A stretch of DNA of 64,000 nt, from NCBI GenBank assembly GCA_961205875.1, contig OY540812.1, positions 19,530,001 through 19,594,000 of the forward strand, in the 5' to 3' direction. This stretch comes from Sialis fuliginosa. Its lineage: Eukaryota > Arthropoda > Insecta > Megaloptera > Sialidae. Position 1 is the first letter of the stretch; the number at the start of each line of letters is the position of its first letter. Of the stretch, positions 1 through 12,759 are shown piece by piece. The notes beneath the pieces are model-generated. The model made no database searches, was not told where the DNA came from, and saw only the letters and a list, made by a program, of their open reading frames with translations. The position numbers and the translations under genes were made by a program.

Positions 1-1017
1 AAATATATAATTCACAAAGAAAACTCAAAAATAAAATTCGTCATCTTTTCATTAATACATTACAAAAGAAATAGCGCAAGTATCATATTTCTTACATCAA
101 ACACCGTTTCTTCATTGGTGAATGTATATTGAACACGTTTTTAAATAAGTGGGTTAGATATTTAAAACAGATTAAGATATTTTCGTGGGTAAATTCTCAT
201 TTAAGATCAAATTTCAAATAAATCATTGTGTCTTATCAAAATTTATGTTTATTTGAGTTGCAGGCAAAATGATATATGGTTATTTTACATATTCTGAACC
301 GTACGGATTTATATATTATTGAATAACGAAACATTGATATATGTTAATTTTTTTTCGTTCAATTATATTACAAAAATACGATGTGTAGGCGTAATTATAA
401 ATTGAAAATTCCATTTTTGTACTTACATAATACATAAAGAGATTTATTTGTCTTCTTACCTGAAACAAAATAAAGTTAAATTAATTAAGTATTACAATTT
501 ATGATAATTTTCAAACTCTCGAAGAGTTTTGCTTACAATTAGATATATTGATTATAGGATATACTAAATGTACTAGATTGACGATGTTTTGATTATCATG
601 AATTTTCCATACAAAATCAATTCACAATCATGTTAAAAATAGTCATTTGGAAACTAATTTTGTGTGCTTAATATTCAGAAAAACATTTTTTTTAATTAAA
701 TAAAAAATAATGTTTGGAGTATTTTTTTTATTCGTTAAAGCAATCGAAAGTTACTTTTTGCGAAAATTCATTTTCATAGTTTTCACCTTAGTGGAATTGT
801 GAGCTTAGCCATTTTTAAGATGAAAACCGAGAAAAATAAACGCTCTAGCATTTAATTTAAAATAAGATTAGGTCCTTCAGCAAAAAAATAAATAATATTA
901 CCAATATTGCAGAAAAACGTGTATAAAATAAATTTTTATAAACGTATGTTTTAATCAACATTCTGAATGATTGATAATAATTACTAAAAATTAATAAATA
1001 TAAAATGATAAATGTAA
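1..1017. other. AT-rich spacer, nothing recognised
   Basis: Very AT-rich sequence with short homopolymer runs. I see no inverted repeat, no transposon end and no coding-like reading frame. If the small ORF at 1018-1233 is a first exon, this stretch would be downstream intron, but nothing in the sequence shows that. Confidence 0.5.
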
Positions 1018-1233
1018 TTAAAATATGATAACATATTGGGAATATTCATACATCAAAGCCAAATAATTGCATAACCACATCCAAAAGAGAGAGGAAGATT
1101 GAAATGCTCCGGTGACCGGAGTCAGTGATCTCATTACTAACCGGAACCGCCCGAAGTCTAATAAACAGCCGTAAATATCGAAAAGCTTCATCAATTCAGA
1201 AGCTATACGTTTAACCAAAGGTAGTTCCGCCAT
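1018..1233 (-). CDS. Possible small ORF or first coding exon (71 codons), unrecognised
   Basis: A minus-strand frame starts at ATG 1233-1231 and ends in TAA at 1018. It begins MAELPLVKRIASELMKLFDI and its first 45 or so codons use mixed, coding-like codons, unlike the surrounding AT sequence; the last 20 codons drift back to AT-rich hydrophobic residues. A possible splice donor (TTA|GTAATG) lies after residue 32, so only the first part may be translated. The segment includes a 15-bp perfect palindrome, CTCCGGTGACCGGAG, at 1107-1121. I recognise no domain. It may equally be chance ORF in a single-copy GC-richer patch. Confidence 0.22.
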   Translation of the reverse strand: MAELPLVKRIASELMKLFDIYGCLLDFGRFRLVMRSLTPVTGAFQSSSLFWMWLCNYLALMYEYSQYVIIF

Positions 1234-3197
1234 AATTAAAATTTGTGGTTTATATTATAGATTGTGCTGCTCCATACTTCTCTCTGACGTCCTTTGATGT
1301 TAAAGGGTTGGTTATTAAATTTTCTCTGAATCTGCATTTAATTTTCACGGCACTGAATTCAAATACAAATGAATATTATGTCTAAAATGTATATACGTAC
1401 GCGTATACGGATATAGGTAGTTGTGGAATTCAAGCCAACTATATCAAAGAAAAGGTATGTATATGTATTCTAATAGCATAAAATAATTGAAAATAATGTA
1501 TTTCTGCATTTACCATTTCGTATAAGATACAAAAAAATGAAAGAATAATCAAATCAATTTTTTGGATCCAAAACAAATTTTTTTTGCCGACAACACTTAT
1601 TTTTTAAATTTTTACGTAAGAATAGATATATGTATTTTAAAAAAAGAATATAATATAATATATTAATATAATAGCGAAAACAGCATGAACAAAAAAAATT
1701 TAAGAAAACCTGTCTAAATATTATTTTGTGACTTTTTGTGTAAGCATTAATATAATAAGCAATAACATAAGTAAATATATACTGAAATGCAAAATAATAA
1801 AATAATATATTCATAAACACTTCACACCAATTATAAAATGAAACACCATTTCGTAAACATATTCATAATTTTTCCATCAACACATCTGAACAATAAATAC
1901 ATTTATGCTATGTTTTTATTACAAGAATAAGCACTTAAGAATTCGGTTTTAAATATCAGAGCATATTATTAATGTACATATGTATATATTTATAACTGCA
2001 TATAAGTTTATATTTACTACATATAAGCTTTGAAGATAAGTTATGATTTCTCAATACTTTTTTAAGTATGTAATAATAACATAGCACATTACATTAAGAT
2101 ATTAGACTATAAAGAAAAAGTGAAGTAATTTTTTACAATACACAATCTATGATAATTTATGCTTCTGTTTATAAATATTGCTTCCTGGTCTTATTTTTGA
2201 ACATTATTATGTACATAAGTGAAATGATTTATATTCATTTATAATATCCACATTTATTGTAAGTCAAGCTAAATTAGGATTCAGTTGGTTGATAAAAAAA
2301 ATGAAATTGATTTTTAATAATTTATAATAAAATTCTATTTGAGTTGTTATTTCTTGATTAGACTTTTAGTCGGTATCAGCATGTTAAAAACTATCTGATG
2401 ACATAGATAGATAATACTTTAAAATTTATCAAAATTCGAAAAAAGATACTCCTTTGATTTTTTTACTGATGAAAAAAATCATCATTAAATTTTTTTACAT
2501 GCTGATTTCAAAAATCTAAATATAAATCTTGTCTGACTATCTGTTCAAAAGTTACGGTCATTTCTCAAAAAATGTTTGAGATACTCGTAAGAACCTCAAT
2601 AGGCTCGTATTAATTGATGTAATTTGAAACATTTTTTTCTCCATTGGGTATTTCAAAAATCACAGATTACAATAATCTATGAATCATTTAATTTTTCAAG
2701 ATGATGCTCAAATAAAAAATATTCAGTGCATCAATTTGCATGCAATTCCCATCCCAATAAATATTCGTTGTTCGATCAGTGGGTCGTTTTGTTTTTACTG
2801 CACCACGGATGAGAGAGTTGATACACAAACACTTTGACCTTTCTGCTTCACAAGAGAGAAGGGCAACCGATAACAATCATTACAAGTCGGTAACATCACG
2901 TCCTGTGTTGTGTCGATGTAATGATTAATAACCCTACAACGTGTTCGTTTTGTTTTGGGTTTTAATGTTATGGGAAGTTGAATATCAAAAGTAAAATCGA
3001 TGCCGTGATCATTATACCACTTAAAATAATATTATTGGAACTATCTATGTCCAAACGTACACTTTTATCCAATTCTACAGATACGTATGCGGAAATATAT
3101 GCTATTTAAATGTTTTTATAAATAATTAATATACAAATATTCAAAAAACACGCCATTATGGATTCTTTAATAATTTTAGTATGGTATATAATTATAA
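1234..3197. other. AT-rich spacer with one GC-richer patch at about 2740-2945
   Basis: Mostly AT-rich sequence without recognisable genes or transposon ends. The patch at about 2740-2945 is GC-richer and non-repetitive by eye (GTGGGTCG, CACCACGGATGAG, CATCACGTCCTG), so it could be a conserved non-coding element. No open frame there looks coding. Confidence 0.4.
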
Positions 3198-3533
3198 TGT
3201 CCGGTTTTATAAAAGAGCTCGCAAAATTCAATTCAAATTCAAATGGGGTATTAATTCTGTACTAGTATCTATGAATTACATAGCTATGGAATTTAGTGCA
3301 GTGATACTTCAACTAATTGTAACACTGTTGGCGACTTTGATCGTACAAAATAATTTTCATAATATCACCACTGTTTTAATACATTTTTATATACTGTGTT
3401 CACATACCACGCGTGCATGAAAATTGTAAAACATTTCATGAAACTTAAAGGGAACTGTCAGATACGTTTAAAACCTCATTTGGAAGTGCTTGCAAGCTAT
3501 CTAATTTTGCTAGCTCGTTTATAATACCGGACA
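3198..3533. mobile_element. TAA-flanked MITE, family A copy 1 (336 bp)
   Basis: The element lies between TAA (3195-3197) and TAA (3534-3536). Its terminal inverted repeats run about 31 bp with three mismatches and start TGTCCGG; the right end reads ...ATAATACCGGACA. A second copy with the same ends, nearly the same length and the same interior lies at 63296-63627. A 3-bp TAA/TTA target duplication is what PIF/Harbinger-type transposons make, which is the likely superfamily, but no transposase is present. A short plus-strand frame inside is shared with copy 2 because the DNA is shared; it is not evidence of a gene. Confidence 0.82.
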
Positions 3534-6500
3534 TAAGTATGTTTAACATGGACTAGTTTTAATACTCATATATCGATTGTGTTAAGTCATAACATGATTA
3601 CTGCAAAAATATGATAAGTCTGAAGTACCCGTTGTGTTAAATGGAATTTTCAATCATTTCACAGTGACAAAATAAGTATGACACATTAAAGAGAAGTGCT
3701 CCCATGGAGAAACCTACTAAATAAATTAAACTATTCGTAATTCAATACCAATAATTTATTACTATTAGATATCAATTTATTGGAAGCCAAAAGAGAAAAA
3801 CTGAAAGAAGTGGACATAACGAACATTAAAATAATTGTATGCACAGCAATTATGTTTTTAATAAAAATAAATATTTTGCTATTGCTAGTGCTTTCTTATT
3901 TAAACACATTATAAAATTATTTATCTGTTAGAATCACTATAATCTTTTATAACCGTAAAGATAAAAAGATATTAATAGATTAATAAAACGCATACTTGTC
4001 ACAGTTTACGGGTTTATGCACATTATGATAATATATAATTAAGTATTTTCAAATTAAATATAAATGTTTATTACAGTGTTCATTCTGCAATTATATTTTA
4101 ATTACAATATAACGACCGAATCGTGTCTCTCATTCAGATGCATGTAAAGAACACAAAGCACTGCTTACTATAATTTAACTATGTAATTTTTATATAGATA
4201 GCATTGTCAGGGTAATATACCGGAGTAAATAGGCCTATCTTCTGCTGTAATCATCCCGGGACATTTCTCAGCCACCACCAACACACTTTATTATATGGAT
4301 TTACTTATACATACCTTTAACTTATTAAAACACGGTTTCACGAACGAGACAAAAATAAATTTTTTAAATGTTTTTTAAGTGTTAAATATAACAAACTTCG
4401 AAAACGTATAAAAATCCTTATAGAACTCCGGAATACAAAAATATTAATTTTTATACATGCTTTTATTTCACTTTGTGAATGCAAAAACGTTTTAATCGAT
4501 TTTAAAATATAAAATAAATCCATGCATGTATTAATTTTTACTTTTTTAAATTTAACTTCTGGTATAAGGGTTATTATAACGCATCTTTTATTCTTGTTCG
4601 CCACGAAGCCAAATTTCGCCAGTCTCCATTATTTACAATATAAAATAATAAGGAACAGTACAAATCAATTTAACCATCATTTCAGTGAATAACCTAATAG
4701 CTTTCATGTATATCTAAACATATTGAGAAAATGTTTATCTGTCTATAAATATTTGTATAATATCTTCCATTTCAATGATTTTGTGTTGTCTAATAAATAA
4801 TATAAATATACATATGAATAATATAGGCATGTTAGCATTCACATATATTTGTATGGTTTTCTACATGTACTGTTTCAAAATCTTTATTCATTTACGTCTA
4901 AAACAATTATATTATACATATATATTTTAAGATAAATGTACGTATACATACTATGATTATAGGTAATTATTTTTTTGCTCAAAATGACTTAAGAGCCAAA
5001 TTAATTTTTATGAAAACTTGTATTTAACTCACACACCCACATGTTATTAAGCAAGACGTATTTTGACTGATTATAATTTACTCAAGAACATTTTACATGA
5101 AATTAAAACTATGCGTTCGGAAAAAAAATTATTTTACAATAATTACGTGTCGTTTTAATTACTACTTCCGTCGTAAAGATTCTGAACTAAATCTTATAGT
5201 TTGTAGTCACTTTAAATTACATATTATATATTTTTTAATTAACACTTTCACAAGTTGAAGATGATCTATTTTGTATAGTTTAATTTAAAAGTGTTAATAA
5301 AAACATTCAATATTACGCAACAAACTGAAATAATTTACTGTTATTTTTATTCTAAGGTATAATTATTTAAAATAATATTTGTATATAATCTAAAATTTCA
5401 TCTTTAATGATTTTTTAGTTAATTCATGAAACAAAATTCTGGTATAGATAGATATACATATTTTCTTCTTCAATTGAAGTATACATACGAATTACAATAT
5501 TCGTCTTTATAGTATATTGTATTATAGATATGTACCTTAAAATTGTTAGTCTAAGAATTCAGAATAAAAGATTGAATACACTTTCAATACACAAAGGAAA
5601 ACTTTGTATACTGGGACTGGAAAGCAAGGTGTATTTGTTAAATAAATGCAAGCAAGACAGAAATGGGGACGACTTTAAATTCATGTCAATATAAGTCATT
5701 CTGCAAATCACCTTCCATGTTTTTTGTGTCGAGTTTCAGGAACATTCTTGTGTTTATGTTAAGGATTTTAACTCTGTTTACTCAGGACCCTTCTTCAGGA
5801 TGTTTATTTTACAATAATCTGTCGAGGACCTTGTACTTATCCCTGTTTCCTTTCATGTGGTTGTCATTTCAATATTTCTTGATACACAAAATAGCTACTG
5901 GCATGTATTTCTAACAAATTGTGACGTGTTTTTATAGCTGTTCTATTTATTTTTTGTTATCTTTTTTGTGCCCATATTATTTTTGATGAAAGCAAATCGG
6001 ATGAATTTTATAAGATTTGTCTTTATTTATTTATACATTATGTAGATTAATTTAAGTACTTTTGAGTCTATATTGAATTATAAGGTTACTGCCAAAAGTA
6101 TTTTATCCACATTTAAATTTTGATTTTTAAATGATTGTTAATTTTTTAAAATTACAATTAAGCCTCCATAATTCATTTTAGGTAGATAAAAACTTTTGTT
6201 AAAATACGTAAAAAGTTAAATAACTGTTATGATAATTTAATTCTTTATTTGTATGCACGCTGTGCATTTTTTAAGTTCAAAACTTATTTCATAAATTAAA
6301 ATAAACATTGGAGCAGAAAATATATAAATTCACTGTTATTTACAATTAATGTTAATTTCAATCGTTCACAATAACACAAACTAAAGTAATTTTACAAGAA
6401 ATAAGCGTCCTATTTGACTGCATTCAACATCTTATCTCGAATTAATTTTCTGTAGAAAGTTAAAATTTCCAATAGACATAAAGTATCTGTGTAACATTCA

Positions 6501-6650
6501 CACCCCGACATGTGTCTTTAGTATCGCGCGTACAAAACATTTTCAACTTCCCTTCGTATTTCTGTCAAGACTGATTCTCTTTGTGTATTGTTTTATGATT
6601 TACAGTTCAGCGATTAAGTACCATTAATTCTTAAATCTAAAGATGTCACA
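3534..6650. other. AT-rich spacer, weak GC-richer patches
   Basis: No gene seen. About 4200-4290 is slightly GC-richer (AGGCCTATC, CATCCCGGGAC). At about 5740-5860 the minus strand reads CATCCTGAAGAAGG GTCCTGAG, a phrase resembling those found in degenerate insect non-LTR 3' ends; an old repeat is possible but its limits are not visible. The rest is low-complexity AT sequence. Confidence 0.4.
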
Positions 6651-6659
6651 CATATATAC

Positions 6660-6725
6660 ACGAGGTACGAACCCGCAACCCTAAGTATCTAATCCGAGAA
6701 TGCCAACTATTACGTTGAGAAATCG
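6660..6725 (-). repeat. tRNA-like SINE head (degenerate)
   Basis: On the minus strand an A-box-like stretch (TAATAGTTGGCATTC) is followed about 30 bp later by a good B box (GGTTCGTACC) in the context TTGCGGGTTCGTACCTCG. This arrangement is typical of the tRNA-derived head of arthropod SINEs. The cloverleaf is not closed, so it is not a functional tRNA. The body and tail of the SINE could not be delimited. Confidence 0.4.
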
Positions 6726-6934
6726 TCAAGGGAATTCCTCGTCAGCTTAAAGTGGAATGTACTTCTTGTATTATGTTGAGTTTGAAGCAAGAAGAATTTC
6801 TATGTGTATGTATTTTAGTTCACAAAGATGCATAAAGCATCAATATAACAAAAAAAGTTGTTAATTTTGTAAATATGATAGGACTACATGCTGAGAAAAG
6901 ACTTTTCATAGCCTCAGTTTAAAAATAAAGTCTC

Positions 6935-7091
6935 GTATACCACCACTATGATTTTGATGATTTTTATAAGGAATCATCTACCAACAAACCAAGTTTCATT
7001 GATATCGATTCAGTGGTTCGTGAGTTATGCCTGTGACAAAGATACAAGGAACATACATACAGACAAACATACACGAAACTAAAAGTGTTTA
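6935..7091 (+). repeat. Degenerate repeat tail (GATTTTGATGATTTT ... CAGACAAACATACACGAAAC)
   Basis: Reads GATTTTGATGATTTT, then ATCGATTCAGTGGTTCGTGAG, TTATGCCTGTGACAAAG and a decayed ACAGACAAAC tract before AAAAGTG. The same order of phrases is present at 11455-11630, 11820-11980, 41150-41305 and, reversed, at about 33950-34095. It is the 3' part of a dispersed element, probably a non-autonomous retroelement or relic. It ends immediately before the MITE at 7095. Confidence 0.6.
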
Positions 7092-7094
7092 TAA

Positions 7095-7234
7095 TGCGGT
7101 GTTCACACCAAAGAAAACAAAACAGCAACACGGTGTTTGAAAACACGTCGTATTTAAAAATGCATAGGCTTTATTGCACTTTTGTCAAAAAGACACGATG
7201 TTGCTGTTTTGTTTTTTTCGGTCTGAACACGGCA
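7095..7234. mobile_element. TAA-flanked MITE, family B copy 1 (140 bp)
   Basis: Between TAA 7092-7094 and TAA 7235-7237. The two arms read TGCGGTGTTCACACCAAAG and, from the other end, TGCCGTGTTCAGACCGAAA, then both continue through AACAAAACAGCAACA. The arms make up most of the element. Related copies are at 56530-56665 (TTA-flanked), 33655-33750 (decayed) and 63225-63278 (right end only). The 3-bp T(A/T)A duplication fits PIF/Harbinger-type mobilisation. Confidence 0.8.
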
Positions 7235-7237
7235 TAA

Positions 7238-10200
7238 GGAGAACAAATTATTTTTGCTTGAATACGGCGAGTTATCAAAATATAGTGAAACATTTTTTAC
7301 GTGAATTAATGTAACCAATGTCAGCGTTTCTTAATATTTTTATTATATATATTATATTATCACAATATTATCAAAATTTCGAAAAAAGAGTAGTGTATTT
7401 ATAAGCTATTTAAATTATGACTTCATACTTTATTGGACCTAGTCTTCATTAATAAATGAATATTAAGTTTTTTATTGATTTGCATGTACTGAATAAATAA
7501 ATAAATAATATAATTAATATGTCAATGTTTTAGTCCAACTTAATAAATATTAATAGAAATATACACAATTTATATAAAAAATATACGTAAGTCATAAACT
7601 AAAACAAACACGAGATAAGAATCTAAATGCAGCCAATCATAGATACAAATATCGATACATAAATGTAACATTAAATCTACTTTAGTATGATAAATCGTCA
7701 TTTTCGATGCCAGAGGTATAAAATGTGAACTACCTACCTACATGATAGAAGAAAAACACAAAGGATGGCTAAAATTTAATTAAATATTAACTTTTGAATT
7801 TATATGTTAATAACTAGGTATCCATAATATTACTGTACATAAAAACAAAAATCCGTATGTCTGTCTGTCTGTGTCTCAATATTGCAAAAACCACAAATCG
7901 GATTCATTTATTCTTTTGTATCAAGTTAGTAGAAATCTCATTATTCACATTAACAGAATTGACAGGGGTATTTTTTTATTTATTTAAAATTAATTTAATT
8001 AATTGAATAAAAAAATTTTATAATTTCATTTTTTAATTTAATTAAAATAGTCATTAGTACCCGGAATATACTAGTCAATCTAGCTAGTAATACATATACA
8101 ATTTGAAAAATCTTTGTAAATTTTTATTTCAGAGGAAAGATCGTAAAAGATCATGCTATGAAATTACATTCTGAATTAATAAATGCTAAATACATTATTA
8201 ATATAAGATTAGTAAATATTACCTACGCCACTGACATAAGATTATTAAAATAAACAAATGATAGGAGAATCATACGAAATAAAAATTATTTTAAATTATT
8301 TTGTCAGCCCTAACGGATAGGTAAACACATAAAAAGCAATAAAAGAATCGTTGGTTAATTATATACACAAACAGGTCCTAAATAATTGTTTAACAAAACA
8401 CCCAGAAGCAATCCTGTAATTAAATATGTATGGAGATTAGAGCAACAGATTATCGCCGTTGAAATTATGACTAGTTGATGGAAATAATTATGGTCATTTT
8501 TTGTTCAATCAACACTGAAATTCAGCCACTTAACACAAACATAAAAGTTAATGTCTATACAAATTTTTCAATTTAGTCTTTCTGGTATTTCAATATAAAT
8601 CATGACCTACTCTCGGATTTTTTTATATATTTTTTTCTTATTAAATTTCGTGATGAAAATTAATTTTAATAATAGCTGGAATATATTGTAATTTATTCTA
8701 TCAAATAATTTAATAATTTAAAATGAATAAATTTCACACCACAATAAACATTTATTTTCACAATTATCTATAAAAGGGGAAACCACTAGCATCGGACAAT
8801 ACCTAATGTCGGGCAGTACCAATAATATAATTCATAACGAAAAAACTGGTATACATATTTCCACAATCACCGAGTGATAATTATATTTAATTAATTAATT
8901 ATCGGATCATATAACATTTGTACTTCTAATATTGTTTCTTTAAAGTGTTAGTGAATAATATTATTATTACTTTAAGTAGCCGCCACTACAAGAACTCTCC
9001 CTAGATATTTTAATTATCATTAATTTTCTTTACAAAATCAATTTAAAATCAAAAATATATAATTGTTTAGATCTAAAGTTACTATAAAATGGCATAAATT
9101 AACAAAAAGTCAGTTGCCAACAATAATAACATTATTGCATTATTATTTAGATACATTTTTATAAACCATGCAAATCCCTTTGAGAATTTTTTTATTTGAT
9201 CATGAACTTAGCACCTTTGACCCATGTCACCACAGAATCTCTTAATTTTATCCAAAATATGATAAATTGTAACAGTTTCTTGTAATAAAAGCAACCGAAA
9301 ATCATTTTTTATCAAAATACACTTTTGAACATTTCATTTTCGTAGGAAAGCAAACACAACCTTTAGTTAGAGAGGTGAAGATTGCCAAATTTAATATCTC
9401 CAGCCTACTCGCTTGAGAATAAGTTATAATATTTAATCCTGTCCGTCAAAATTATTTTTCCACACCAGACCTATATCATACTTTTTATTTTTCTACAATT
9501 CTTATTAAAATATAATCAACAAAAAAGGAACTACGTATATATACTTTTCCACAAAAACAAAAAAAAATACGGAAATAAAATAATTTAGACATAAACAGAC
9601 ATGAAACATAAAATGTAGGTTACACGTCACAATGCCTTGACATATTTACAAGAAAACAAACACCTTTTTTCCTATGTCTCCTGCGTTGTCTCAAGAAATA
9701 ACAGGTACACTCACAAACACACAAACACATACGTACATATACATATATCAAACCAGTGACATAAATAATTTATAACATCGCATCAAATGTTACATCAAAA
9801 ACGAGTCCTGACATGTGATAAAAAATCTTTCCAAATCAAAACTGACGTCCCCTTTCACTTTTTATATAAATAATTAATGTCGACCATTTTGCCCAAGCAT
9901 CGTATTGTTCTCGTCGCACAGATTTTATTCTGCTTGTTTTTGATAATCGACAGACCGAGCACTTTCATACGAGCTGATTTACATTATCGGAAGTCATGGG
10001 TAGTATATATTAAAAGAGAATGGTAAAAGGTCTATAATTCTGCCTAACAAATGTTACATTCAATCATTTTACAAAATTTTATGAAAATTTTCAAATTAAT
10101 GTTTTGTTCTTATAAAATGGCTAACCATCAAAATATTTTATCGGTGTTTATTATAGTTCTTTAGCAACCTTTGGTGAATTTAGAACGAGAAAACAGTGTT

Positions 10201-10479
10201 TTTTTTGTTATTATTTCCATAATACATTATGCATAATATGATAATTTATTTTTTTAATTTATTGTAAAACTTTTAATTTTTTACAAATACACAATATTTT
10301 ATTGTTTATTTGTATATAACCCAACTCACACGAATTTAATTTAATCATTTTAGTATCTTAGCGATTCAAAGACACGATTTGAACCAATCCAGATAAATTC
10401 CTAATATATATAATATATTAGTCATTAAGAATTGCAAAGTAAATTAAAAACCGTGTGAAAAACATACTAACCCGTGTGA
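7238..10479. other. AT-rich spacer with a mild GC-richer patch at about 9650-10000
   Basis: No gene or complete transposon seen. There is a short CTGTCTGTCTGTGTC microsatellite at about 7860-7875 and an AATTAATTAATTAATTA stretch near 8886-8902. At about 9650-10000 the composition is less AT-rich and non-repetitive by eye, with TTTTGATAATCGACAGACCG at about 9940-9960; the phrase TTTTGATAATCGA recurs at about 10500, so both may be parts of related regulatory sequence. Confidence 0.4.
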
Positions 10480-10700
10480 AACGTCATACACTGGTTGCTT
10501 TTGATAATCGAGTGACTCGACATCGGCGTAATCTGACAGACAGGGGTTCGATAATCTGCTCATAGGTGGTCTGACATTTGTCTAATGCCGCGCGCTTTGT
10601 TTCACATTCCCTTTTAAAGTATTTTACTCCGGGAAATACATAAATACAAGCACAAGTACCAACTGTGCCTTGATGCAACCGGCACGGGATTAGTAGCTAT
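10480..10700. promoter_or_regulatory. GC-richer single-copy island, candidate conserved non-coding element
   Basis: About 220 bp stand out from AT-rich surroundings (GTGACTCGACATCGGCGTAA, AATGCCGCGCGC, CAACCGGCACGGG). It carries TTTGATAATCGA, also seen near 9945. A 64-codon minus-strand frame passes through but has no recognisable domain. A regulatory role is inferred from composition only. Confidence 0.3.
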
Positions 10701-10701
10701 C

Positions 10702-10728
10702 TGTGTGTGTGTGTGTGTGTATGTGTGT
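10702..10728. repeat. (GT)n microsatellite
   Basis: Alternating GT from 10702, interrupted once by AT near 10721, ending in GTGTGT. Confidence 0.95.
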
Positions 10729-11370
10729 TTGAAAGGTTAGATATACGCCTCCATAAAAAGAAAATCTATAAATTATCAGGCAAAGCGTAAATTGTAATTA
10801 TACACCGGAATTTTGTTTGGTTATATTGTAATGATGTATGTTAGACGATATGTTAAATAAAATTTAAACAATTATTACTTACGTAGGTACAATTAGTTGT
10901 AATGATTACATCACTGCCGCGGGCATAGGATTACCTAAATTTCAAATAGGAATAAAGTAGGATAATATAAAAATCTTCTGCCAAGTAAATGCACAGTGCT
11001 TCCTCGCGCCAAATTCACCAAAAGTAGTTAATTATTGAACAATTTAAATAAAAACCGATAAAGTGATCAGATAAATTTCGTAGCATTGGTTAACTATTTA
11101 ATTTTACTAAAAAATATTAGTTAATTTTTCTTAAGACGCACCTGATTATTTTTTCGTATATTTTTAATTTTTTGACAAATGTGAAAATGACATTTAAAAC
11201 GCCAAAAGTGACTAAAACGTCAAAATGACATTTAATATGTCCAAGCAATATCAATTTAGAAAAACAAAACACGAATTTTTAAAATAAATTGAGATAAATT
11301 TTTGTAAGGGAATATTTTACAACAAACGTTGTAGACCCATATTATAGGAAATTTAATGCTCTACAAAAAA

Positions 11371-11738
11371 TATTCTATAAAATTTTCACGTAACATGTGT
11401 CGTTCTTGAGATATCTTGAAAAAATAAATATTTTGGGTGTCACCTCTTCCCCTTACATACGATTTTGATGATTTTGAAATGGGACCGTCCTCAAGCCAGA
11501 CCCAACCATCCGACCAAGTTTCAATAATAATATCGGTTCAGTGGTTCATGAGTTATGCGTGTGACAAGGGGATAGACGGACGGACGGACAGACAGACAGA
11601 CACGGAACGAAAAGTGTTTGCGTTGACGTGAATCGGATAAATCAATTTAAAATTTTGAAATTGGAGAACATTTTTGTTTGTCTCAATCTGAAACGATCAC
11701 ATAGCTTCTCGTATCTTCGATATTGCGAGGAAGCAAAA
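11371..11738 (+). repeat. Tandem unit 1 (368 bp) of repeat E
   Basis: Starts TATTCTATAAAATTTTCACG and ends GCGAGGAAGCAAAA. The unit is followed directly by a second unit with the same beginning and end. It contains the GACGGACGGACAGACAGACA tract at about 11577-11600. Confidence 0.8.
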
Positions 11739-12104
11739 TATTCTAACAAGTTTTCACGTAACATATGTCGTTCTTGAGATATCTTGAAAAAATAAATATT
11801 TTGAGATGTCACCCCTCCCTCTTACACACGATTTTGATGATTTTGAAATGGGACCTTCCTCAAGCCAGACTCAACCATCCGACCAAGTTTCAATAATATC
11901 GGTTGAGTGGTTCATGAGCGTGTGACAAGGATTCAAGACGGACGGACACACAGACACACAGACAGACACGGAACGGAAAGTGATTGTTTTGACGTGAAAC
12001 GGAAAGATCAATTTAAAATTTTGAAATCGGAGAATATTTTTTTGTCTCAATCTAAAACGATCACAAAGCTTCTCGTATCTTCAATATTGCGAGGAAGCAA
12101 AATA
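11739..12104 (+). repeat. Tandem unit 2 (366 bp) of repeat E
   Basis: Aligns along its whole length with unit 1 at high identity by eye, with small indels: it lacks an AAT triplet and the GTTATGC phrase, and its tail reads GACACACAGACACACAGACA. This is a direct duplication with period about 368 bp. Confidence 0.8.
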
Positions 12105-12759
12105 TATGTAAAGAGTGAGTAGGTTCTATACATATATTTGAAATCTTAACAAATGTTTTATGTTTTTATCAAGTTTCACAAGTTTGCTTTATAGTTTGTT
12201 GTCACTAGAAAAGATTTCTTGAAGCGTAGAATCATAAAGTGTAAATGAATACAATACAACTATAGAATAAACGTGAAATAGAAGGTACGTACGTATGAAT
12301 TTATTGTCTACCGTTTCAAAAGTATTTACTCGCAGAAAGCAAATATTTTGTTATTATTTGTTCAGTACTTTGTTTGAGATTTTATTTAAAAGAGAAAATA
12401 TTTAATTAAATGCTGTAATTCAAAGGCAAGTTATTTAGAAGGAATGACGTAGTGTTTTAATTTTAAAAATGAACATATTTGAGTTTATGTACAACTGGGA
12501 GAACACATACATAATTACTATTTAGTAGCCTCCACCCACGCAATCTTTATAGTATATATTTAAATTTATATGGTAGCATACCGACATCCATCGGTATAAC
12601 ACAGAGTACAGATCTATTTTATTATAAAGAAATACCTACTAATCGACTGACAATATTTTCTGTTTTCATTAATAAATTAAATTTTCCTTCAATTCAATAT
12701 TAAACAGCTATTTCTCTTACAAAATGTTTTATCTTTTTGCAGAAAAACAATATCTTTGA
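12105..12759. other. AT-rich spacer
   Basis: Nothing recognised except the short phrase CGACATCCATCGGTATAAC near 12582. Confidence 0.45.

Larger units (their letters stand above)
10905..12104 (+). mobile_element. Dispersed repeat E, copy 1, with its 3' part tandemly duplicated
   Basis: The left boundary is approximate. The segment shares an ordered series of phrases with the reverse copy at 33849-34480: GCCAAGTAAATGCA, AGTTAATTATTGAACAATTT, TAAAACCGATAAAG, AATGACATTTAAAA, then TTCTTGAGATATCTTGAAAA, CACGATTTTGATGATTTTGA, ATCGGTTCAGTGGTTCATGA and a GACGGACAGACAGACAC tail. In this copy the 3' part is present twice (11371-11738 and 11739-12104). No reverse transcriptase or transposase is visible, so it is a non-autonomous or decayed element of unknown class. 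Short frames inside come from the GACA tracts. Confidence 0.7.

Noticed and set aside
3181-3420. A short frame at 3181-3420 and one at 63389-63595 encode similar peptides, as if a conserved small gene
   Set aside because: Both lie inside the two copies of the same MITE, and the nucleotide differences between them are not biased to third codon positions. Shared DNA explains the similarity.
11437-12122. Two plus-strand frames with GRTDRQTDTE-type peptides
   Set aside because: They are translations of the GACA-rich tail of repeat E, duplicated in tandem.
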